This document shows positions 58,880 to 64,000 of a DNA stretch of 64,000 nt, piece by piece. This stretch comes from CALROG01 sp943369755 (GTDB lineage: Bacteria; Pseudomonadota; Gammaproteobacteria; Burkholderiales; Burkholderiaceae_C), in NCBI GenBank assembly GCA_943369755.1, contig CALROG020000005.1, positions 62,001 to 126,000 on the forward strand. Reading direction: 5' to 3'. Every line of letters begins with the position of its first letter. The stretch's first letter is position 1. The notes beneath the pieces are model-generated. The model made no database searches. It saw nothing but the letters and a program-made list of their open reading frames with translations, and was not told the DNA's origin. Position numbers and translations under genes: made by a program.

Positions 58880-59812
58880 GTGAAGTACAAGGACTACTAC
58901 GCCGCCCTGGATGTACCCGTAGATGCTGACCTTCAACAGATCAAGAAGGCCTATCGGAAACTGGCACGCATGCATCATCCCGATGTTTCCAAAGCCCCGG
59001 ACGCTGAGGCCCGCTTCAAGGAAGCGGCCGAAGCCTACGCAACGCTCAAGGACCCTGGCAAGCGGGCTGCTTACGATGAACTGGGACGCCGACCGCCTGG
59101 CGAGGAGTTTTCAGCACCACCGCAGTGGCGCCACGACCATGCAGCCGAGGCATCCGGCTTCGAGAACGCCGAACTGGCGGAACTGCTGGCGGCGCTCGGC
59201 AGGAGGCACCCTGGGGCAGCGGCGCGCGGACCTGTGCCGCGCCATGGCCGCGACTGCGAGACCGGCGTTCGCATCAGCCTTGAGGATGCCAACCGCGGCA
59301 CAAGCGTGAACCTTGACCTGAACGACGGCGAGGGTATCAAGACGCTGCAGGTGAAGATTCCGCCGGGTGTAGTCGACGGGCAAAAGCTGCGACTGCGTGG
59401 CAAAGGCGGCAAGGGCCAGCAGGATGGCGTCGACGGTGATATCTACCTTCACATCGCGCTTGCACCCCATGCAGTATTCAGGCCTGACGGGCACGACCTG
59501 TATTTCGACCTGGCGCTTGCCCCCTGGGAGGCTGCCTTGGGGAAAGACGTGGAAGTGCCCACGCTGGACGGGCCGGTTGTGTTGACGGTACCCGCCGGCA
59601 CCCGGTCAGGGCGCAAGCTGAGGCTGCGCGATCGGGGCTTGGCGAAAAGCCAGGGCGGACGCGGCCATCTATATGCCACCGTGCACATCGACGTCCCCGC
59701 CACGCTGACCGGGCCCGAGCGGGACCTGTTTGAACAGCTCTCGCAAGTCTCAGGATTCAACCCCCGTACCGCCGAAAGCAAGGAGAACGAACATGCAACT
59801 CCCGCCACTTGA
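58880..59812 (+). CDS. cbpA: DnaJ-type co-chaperone CbpA (curved DNA-binding protein)
   Basis: A 310-residue J-domain protein without the zinc-finger region. The J-domain (residues 1-68) has the HPD triad at 33-35 (MHHPDVSK). It is followed by a linker and C-terminal domains I and II with KIPPGVVDGQKLRLRGKG and VLTVPAGTRSGRKLRLR. It stimulates DnaK and binds DNA. The start is GTG 58880, preceded by AGGAGG at about 7 bp. Its last 20 bp overlap cbpM. Confidence 0.93.
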   Translation: MKYKDYYAALDVPVDADLQQIKKAYRKLARMHHPDVSKAPDAEARFKEAAEAYATLKDPGKRAAYDELGRRPPGEEFSAPPQWRHDHAAEASGFENAELAELLAALGRRHPGAAARGPVPRHGRDCETGVRISLEDANRGTSVNLDLNDGEGIKTLQVKIPPGVVDGQKLRLRGKGGKGQQDGVDGDIYLHIALAPHAVFRPDGHDLYFDLALAPWEAALGKDVEVPTLDGPVVLTVPAGTRSGRKLRLRDRGLAKSQGGRGHLYATVHIDVPATLTGPERDLFEQLSQVSGFNPRTAESKENEHATPAT

Positions 59813-60134
59813 GGTGAGCTGGCTGGATTCACGCGAAGCCGTGAGCCTCGCGGAGTTATCCCGGGTCTGCGGGATGAGCGCAGACGAACTCGTCGAGCTG
59901 GTCGACTACGGTGCCCTGGCACCACTCGCGTCGAACGCCCAGGAGAGCGCCTTCAGTGCCGACTGTATCGTGCAGCTTCGAACCGTTTGCAAGCTGCGCG
60001 TTGACTTCGACCTGGACGTGTTCACGGTCGCCGTTCTGATGGGCTACCTGGACCGGATCGACGACCTGGAGCGACAGGTACACTCGCTGCAAGCCATGGC
60101 AGGTGATCGAGTTGGCCTGGCCCAAAAACAGTGA
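59793..60134 (+). CDS. cbpM: Chaperone modulator CbpM
   Basis: A 113-residue MerR-like small protein that binds the CbpA J-domain and inhibits it. It has SLAELSRVCGMSADELVELV as the helix-turn-helix-like start and a helical C-terminus (YLDRIDDLERQVHSLQAMAG). ATG 59793 follows AAGGAG and lies within the 3' end of cbpA (20-bp overlap), so the two are translationally coupled, as usual for this pair. Confidence 0.9.
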   Translation: MQLPPLEVSWLDSREAVSLAELSRVCGMSADELVELVDYGALAPLASNAQESAFSADCIVQLRTVCKLRVDFDLDVFTVAVLMGYLDRIDDLERQVHSLQAMAGDRVGLAQKQ

Positions 60135-60146
60135 AGGAGATGCACC

Positions 60147-60569
60147 ATGAACCCGTCGAAACGGCTATTGGCCTTCGCGACCCTTGCGGGGGTCACCGCC
60201 CTGGCGTATTCCCAAGTTCCGCCGGCTGCAACTCGCGGCCAGTTGCTGTATGCGACGCACTGCATCAGCTGCCACACAACGCAGATGCACTGGCGCACGG
60301 CCCGGCTAGCCCACGACTGGGCAAGCCTCAAGGTGCAGGTACACCGCTGGCAGGGCAACGCGGGACTGCAGTGGGTCGACGCCGACATAACCGAAGTAGC
60401 CCGTCACCTCAATGACACGATCTATCATTTCCCCGAAACAACCGATCGACTGAGCCTTTCACCGGGTGCAGCACAGCCCGCCAACCGGTGCAGCCAGGCG
60501 AACGTCAGAGCTTTTCGGTCTCGCCCGAACGCGGCTGCCACTTCATCAGCCGCTTCTCAATGCGGCTGA
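60147..60569 (+). CDS. Small periplasmic cytochrome c-like protein
   Basis: A 140-residue protein with a signal peptide (LLAFATLAGVTALAYS) and one haem-binding CxxCH (CISCH, Cys39-His43). It resembles small single-domain cytochromes near stress genes; the distal Met ligand is not obvious. The last 35 or so residues, after YHFPETTDRLSLSPG, look unrelated to a cytochrome and lie largely over the 3' end of the convergent permease gene. The native stop may therefore have been lost. It follows cbpM by 12 bp. Confidence 0.72.
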   Translation: MNPSKRLLAFATLAGVTALAYSQVPPAATRGQLLYATHCISCHTTQMHWRTARLAHDWASLKVQVHRWQGNAGLQWVDADITEVARHLNDTIYHFPETTDRLSLSPGAAQPANRCSQANVRAFRSRPNAAATSSAASQCG

Positions 60570-61365
60570 CCAGGCCGTCCAGCACCAGCGCGCAGGCCGT
60601 CAGCACCACGATGCCCGCGAACACAGTGTTCACGTCAAAGGTGCCCTCGGCCTGCAAAATCAAGTACCCCACGCCGCGCGCCGAGCCCAGATACTCCCCC
60701 ACCACCGCCCCCACAAACGCCAGCCCCACGGAGGTGTGCAGACTGGAGAACACCCAGCTGGTGGCGCTGGGCAGGTACACCGTGCGCAGCAACTGCCTCT
60801 GGTTGGCGCCCAGCATGCGTGCATTGGCCAGCACCACCGGGCTGACCTCCTTGACGCCCTGGTAGACGTTGAAAAAAACGATGAAGAACACCAAGGTAAC
60901 CGCCAAGGCCACTTTGCTCCAGACGCCCAAGCCAAACCACATGGCAAAGATGGGGGCCAGAATCACGCGGGGCATGGAGTTGGCAGCTTTGATGTAGGGC
61001 TCCAGGATTGCACTGGCCGTGGGTGCCAGCGCCAGCCACAGGCCGAACACAAGGCCCAGCACCGTACCAATGCCAAAGGCGAGCATGGTTTCCAGCAAGG
61101 TAACGCCCAGGTGCAGATAGATGTCGGCCCGGCCTGGCAGCCCGTCGGGGAACAAGGCGCTTTGGCCAAAGCCAAACGGCATGAACCAGGACCAGATACG
61201 GCCCAGCACCTTGATCGGCTCACCCAGAAAGAAGGCGTACTGAGGGTTGCGTGACACCGCTTGCCAAGTCAGCAAAAACACCACAAGCACGCCCACTTGC
61301 CACCAGCGCAGGTTTTTGTCGGAAGGTTTCAGGGCGGCCCACATGGTCATTGCTGCGAGGCTCAC
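60505..61365 (-). CDS. NitT/TauT-type ABC transporter permease
   Basis: A 286-residue inner-membrane permease with about six helices of the BPD_transp_1 fold. The cytoplasmic EAA-like loop reads ARMLGANQRQLLRTVYLPSA. The likely start is GTG 61365, whose GTGA overlaps the ATPase stop; ATG 61350 or 61344 are alternatives. It is the last gene of an ABC operon (binding protein, ATPase, permease). The substrate is unknown; the family handles nitrate, sulfonates, and thiamine or riboflavin precursors. Confidence 0.88.
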   Translation of the reverse strand: MSLAAMTMWAALKPSDKNLRWWQVGVLVVFLLTWQAVSRNPQYAFFLGEPIKVLGRIWSWFMPFGFGQSALFPDGLPGRADIYLHLGVTLLETMLAFGIGTVLGLVFGLWLALAPTASAILEPYIKAANSMPRVILAPIFAMWFGLGVWSKVALAVTLVFFIVFFNVYQGVKEVSPVVLANARMLGANQRQLLRTVYLPSATSWVFSSLHTSVGLAFVGAVVGEYLGSARGVGYLILQAEGTFDVNTVFAGIVVLTACALVLDGLVSRIEKRLMKWQPRSGETEKL

Positions 61366-62177
61366 GCCGCCTTCTTGAGTTGCTGCGCGTAGCCCTTCAA
61401 GACTTCTTCGCGCATGACAGCCCAAATCTGGGTGTGCAGCTGAACAAAGCGCGGATGCGCCCGCACCTCGGACACATCGCGGGGGCGCTCAAGGTCAATC
61501 TCGAACTCGCCTATCGGGCGAGTGCCCGGCCCCGCCGACAGCACCACCACGCGGTCGCTCATGGCAATGGCTTCGTCCAGGTCGTGGGTGATGAACAGCA
61601 CCGCCTTTTTCTTCGCCGCCCAAAGCGCCAACACCTCGTTTTCCATGAGCTGGCGGGTCTGGACATCGAGCGCCGAGAACGGCTCGTCCATCAGGATGAT
61701 GTCTGGGTCCAGCGCCAACACCTGGGCCAACGCTGTGCGCTTGCGCATTCCGCCCGAAAGCTGATGCGGGTAGCGGTCGCCAAACTCGCCCAGGCCCACC
61801 CGCGCCAGCCAGGCCTGGGCCTGCTGGCGGGCCTGTTCGTCGGTCAGGCCGCGGTACTGAAGGCCGACCATCACGTTGTGCAGGGCGCTGCGCCAGGGCA
61901 TCAACGCCTCGGTCTGGAACATATAGCCAGCGCGGCGGTTGATGCCCCGCAACGGTTCGCCAAACACCCGCACCTCACCCGACGAAGCCTCCAGCAGGCC
62001 CGCGCCAATGTTCAGCAAGGTTGACTTGCCGCAACCTGTAGGCCCCACCACAGACACAAACTCGCCCGCTCGAATGCGCAGCGTGGTGTTGGCCACCGCC
62101 GTGTAGCGCTGGGCCGTATCGTCCCGCGAGCGAAAGGTAACCGAGATGTTGTTGAACTCAAGCGCGAATTCGGACAT
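61362..62177 (-). CDS. NitT/TauT-type ABC transporter ATP-binding protein
   Basis: A 271-residue ATPase with Walker A VGPTGCGKSTLL, Q-loop FQTEALMPWR, signature LSGGMRKRTALAQ, Walker B DIILMDEPFSALD, and the switch histidine in FITHDLDEAIAMSD. It resembles TauB/SsuB. The binding-protein gene is 36 bp upstream and the permease start overlaps its stop. The signature has MRKR where most have MRQR, a minor difference. Confidence 0.94.
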   Translation of the reverse strand: MSEFALEFNNISVTFRSRDDTAQRYTAVANTTLRIRAGEFVSVVGPTGCGKSTLLNIGAGLLEASSGEVRVFGEPLRGINRRAGYMFQTEALMPWRSALHNVMVGLQYRGLTDEQARQQAQAWLARVGLGEFGDRYPHQLSGGMRKRTALAQVLALDPDIILMDEPFSALDVQTRQLMENEVLALWAAKKKAVLFITHDLDEAIAMSDRVVVLSAGPGTRPIGEFEIDLERPRDVSEVRAHPRFVQLHTQIWAVMREEVLKGYAQQLKKAA

Positions 62178-62213
62178 GGACGGATGTTACCCAGCCGTTC
62201 GCCCTGCCCGGCT

Positions 62214-63260
62214 TCAGGCCTTGAACTTTTCCTTGGCCCGGCGCGCAAACTCATTGTTGTAGGTTTTGGCCAGTTCGATCTTGTCGGCCTTGATCGACGG
62301 GTCAAAACTGGCCAATGCCCTCAATGCCGTCTTGGCCCCCTCATCGGGGATCAAGCCGTCAATGGCGATGGCTTCACGGACCTTGTTGAAAGAGGCCAGG
62401 TACAGCGCCCGGTCACCCAGCAAATAGCCCTCGGGGACGGTCTTGATGATGTCGCTGGGCCCCGCCGTTTGCAGCCACTTGAGGCCGTGCACGATGGCAT
62501 TGGTCAGCGCCTGGCAGGTGTTGGGATTCTTTTGAATGAACTCCAGCGGCGCATAAAGGCAACCGGCTGGCATGGGGCCACCAAACACGTCCTGGGTTCC
62601 CTTGAGTGTGCGGGTGTCGCTGATGATCTTGACCTCGCCCTTTTGCTCCAGCATGGTCATGACCGGGTCTACGTTGCTCATGGCGTCAATCTGACCCGAG
62701 CGCAGCGCCGACAGCGCCGCTGCAGACGTGCCGACCCCGACAAAGCTGACGTCGCTGGCCTTCAGGCCGGCGCGTGACAGCACAAGGTTGGCCACCATAT
62801 TGGTTGACGACCCCGGTGCCGAGACGCCGATTTTCTTGCCGCGCAAGTCAGCCACAGTCTTGTAACCGGGCATGGCCCGTGTAGACACGCCCACTGCAAT
62901 GGCGGGTGCCCTGCCCTGCAACGCAAAGGCCTGGAACATCTGGGCCTTGCTTTGCAGGTTGATGGTGTGCTCATAGGCCCCGCTGACCACATCGGCCGAG
63001 CCCCCCACCACAGCCTGCAAGGCACGCGAGCCGCCGGCAAAGTCAGAGATTTCAAGCTCAAGGCCCTCAGCCTTGAAGTACCCCAGCTGTTCCGAAATGG
63101 TCAGTGGCAGGTAATAGAAAGCCGCCTTGCCGCCCACCGCAATAGAGACCTTGCTCTTCTCAAGTTTGCCCTGGGCGCGCAACGACGGTACCGCCACCGA
63201 CGCGGCCGCCAGCGCAGCGACCGAGGTAAACACACGGCGACTGATAGTGATTGTTTTCAT
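62214..63260 (-). CDS. NitT/TauT-type ABC transporter substrate-binding protein
   Basis: A 348-residue periplasmic protein with a twin-arginine-like signal (TISRRVFTSVAALAAASVA). A periplasmic binding fold follows (SIAVGGKAAFYYLPLTIS, ELEISDFAGGSRALQAVVGG, IGVSAPGSSTNMVANLVL). It is similar to SsuA/TauA/ThiY-like proteins; no ligand-specific motif is decisive. Tat export would mean folding before export. ATG 63260 is chosen as start. It heads the transporter operon. Confidence 0.9.
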   Translation of the reverse strand: MKTITISRRVFTSVAALAAASVAVPSLRAQGKLEKSKVSIAVGGKAAFYYLPLTISEQLGYFKAEGLELEISDFAGGSRALQAVVGGSADVVSGAYEHTINLQSKAQMFQAFALQGRAPAIAVGVSTRAMPGYKTVADLRGKKIGVSAPGSSTNMVANLVLSRAGLKASDVSFVGVGTSAAALSALRSGQIDAMSNVDPVMTMLEQKGEVKIISDTRTLKGTQDVFGGPMPAGCLYAPLEFIQKNPNTCQALTNAIVHGLKWLQTAGPSDIIKTVPEGYLLGDRALYLASFNKVREAIAIDGLIPDEGAKTALRALASFDPSIKADKIELAKTYNNEFARRAKEKFKA

Positions 63261-63306
63261 GCTGCTTCCACTCTTCTTTTTACTGAGCAAGAGCGTAAAC
63301 AGGGAG

Positions 63307-63341
63307 CAAAAAACCCGCATCGGGAACATCCCGTGCGGGTT
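63307..63341 (-). terminator. Terminator after the MAPEG gene
   Basis: On the minus strand AACCCGCA, an inner CGGGA...TCCCG stem, TGCGGGTT, then TTTT. It lies 22 bp after the MAPEG stop. Confidence 0.85.
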
Positions 63342-63362
63342 AGTACGTAAGGTAATAAATGC

Positions 63363-63776
63363 TCAGCGATAACCGACGAAGAGAATCCCGATATTGACCA
63401 TCAGGGCCAGTGTCCAGACCACCGAGCGGATCAAAGGCAGGTCTGCAACATACATTGCGATGTAAATGAACCGCAACACAATGTAGACAAACGCCAGGAT
63501 GTCCAGCCGAACCTGGGCCGCGCCGAGCAGATGCGCAATAACCACCGCACCAATGAAGAACGGCAAGGCTTCAAAGCTGTTGGCCTGGGCCCCATTGGCG
63601 CGCGCGCGCCAGTCTTTTTGGCGGGCCATCCAGCCGCGCGGGTCGTGGTTGTCGAAGCCGCCTTCCTTGCGCGGCTTGCGAAAGGTGCCCGACTTGGCAA
63701 GCCAGGCGCAGCCCAACGGCAACAAGGCCGCAATCAGCACGCACCAATAGGCAATGGTAAATCCGGTGTGATTCAT
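63363..63776 (-). CDS. MAPEG family membrane protein
   Basis: A 137-residue four-helix membrane protein of the MAPEG family (eicosanoid/glutathione metabolism-type fold). Helix 2-region features are RARANGAQANSFEALPFFIGAVV with RLDILAFVYIVLRFIYIAMY later. In bacteria the substrate is mostly unknown; glutathione transferase or peroxidase activity is the family precedent. The recR stop is 4 bp upstream on the same strand, so it is probably co-transcribed with recR. Confidence 0.88.
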   Translation of the reverse strand: MNHTGFTIAYWCVLIAALLPLGCAWLAKSGTFRKPRKEGGFDNHDPRGWMARQKDWRARANGAQANSFEALPFFIGAVVIAHLLGAAQVRLDILAFVYIVLRFIYIAMYVADLPLIRSVVWTLALMVNIGILFVGYR

Positions 63777-63779
63777 GTC

Positions 63780-64000
63780 TTATCTCCTGTCCACCAGGGC
63801 GTGGGCGATGGTTCCCAAGTCTACGTATTCAAGTTCACTGCCAGCCGGAACACCACGCGCCAACCGCGTAACCTGCAAGCCCCGGGCCTTCAGCGCCTCA
63901 CCAATAACATGCGCGGTAGCCTCGCCTTCGGCGGTGAAGTTGGTGGCAAGAATTACCTCCTGCACCACGCCGTCGAGCGCGCGTGTAAACAGCTTTTGCA
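63780..64000 (-). CDS. recR: Recombination protein RecR, C-terminal part (cut by window edge)
   Basis: The last 73 codons of RecR, which works with RecF and RecO in gap repair. The Toprim-domain end reads EVILATNFTAEGEATAHVIG, then LARGVPAGSELEYVDLGTIA and stops after HALVDRR. Upstream codons at the right edge (QKLFTRALDGVV) continue the frame, so the gene is intact to the window end. The zinc-finger N-terminal half is outside. Confidence 0.95.
   Translation of the reverse strand, partial: QKLFTRALDGVVQEVILATNFTAEGEATAHVIGEALKARGLQVTRLARGVPAGSELEYVDLGTIAHALVDRR

Noticed and set aside
1..64000. CRISPR array, prophage, integron or insertion sequence
   Set aside because: No regularly spaced direct repeats, integrase, transposase or phage structural gene was seen; the repeats found are short and non-coding in origin.

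Overview
The window looks like a chromosomal segment of a betaproteobacterium of the order Burkholderiales, most likely family Comamonadaceae (Rhodoferax/Polaromonas-like). The reasons are high GC with dense, short-spaced genes, typical Burkholderiales gene sets (a CysI sulfite reductase followed by a DUF934 gene and an APS-type CysH, the sigma/DUF3619/DUF3106/RDD group, PssA beside the ilv and leu genes), and short dispersed repeats. I see no rRNA, CRISPR array, prophage, integrase or insertion-sequence transposase.

Layout. 0-5 kb: an edge-truncated membrane protein, argA, a YdeI-like protein, dsbB, yggX, an MnmC-type FAD oxidoreductase and a response regulator without output domain. 5-13 kb: a sulfate assimilation operon (TauE-type permease, cysI, DUF934, cysH, cysD, cysN), then a ferredoxin and a ferredoxin-NADP reductase. 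13-18 kb: a 5'-nucleotidase-like lipoprotein, then a TPP riboswitch controlling a TonB-dependent receptor, then tRNA-Asn. 18-21 kb: two N-degron aminoacyltransferases, an IclR regulator and a PBP7-like endopeptidase. 21-28 kb, minus strand: leuA with a leader peptide and attenuator, pssA, ilvC, ilvH, ilvB. 28-36 kb: an ECF sigma factor group, dgkA, a LOG protein, glnB, nadE, a FemAB-like acyltransferase, an alpha/beta hydrolase and a BLUF photoreceptor. 36-43 kb: soluble and proton-pumping pyrophosphatases, an acyl-CoA synthetase, a TetR gene divergent from a PF10118 protein, and a Crp/Fnr regulator. 43-52 kb: an Mpo1-like protein, an aldehyde dehydrogenase plus SDR pair, moaA-mobA, and an RND efflux pump with its adaptor. 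52-58 kb: rnhA, a methyltransferase, gloB and mltD (an order I recall from the E. coli chromosome), a glycine-zipper protein and an Acg-like nitroreductase. 58-64 kb: cbpA-cbpM, a small cytochrome c, a NitT/TauT-type ABC transporter, a MAPEG protein and the 3' end of recR.

The most unusual signal is a family of about 60-bp repeats with seven copies in 64 kb. Several copies lie inside or at the ends of genes. They supply the start codon and N-terminus of the DUF934 protein, most of the signal peptide of the TonB receptor, an in-frame linker in NadE, an in-frame insert in the FemAB-like protein, and the C-termini of two convergent genes. A separate 50-bp palindrome encodes the C-terminal tail of CysH, and a GC-rich repeat-like segment makes a second in-frame insert in the FemAB-like gene. 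Repeats therefore appear to be remodelling protein ends and linkers here.

Regulatory signals that can be read directly are a leucine-codon leader peptide with a terminator/antiterminator pair before leuA, the TPP riboswitch, and a pair of matching GGTAC-N6-GTACC dyads in the TetR divergent region.
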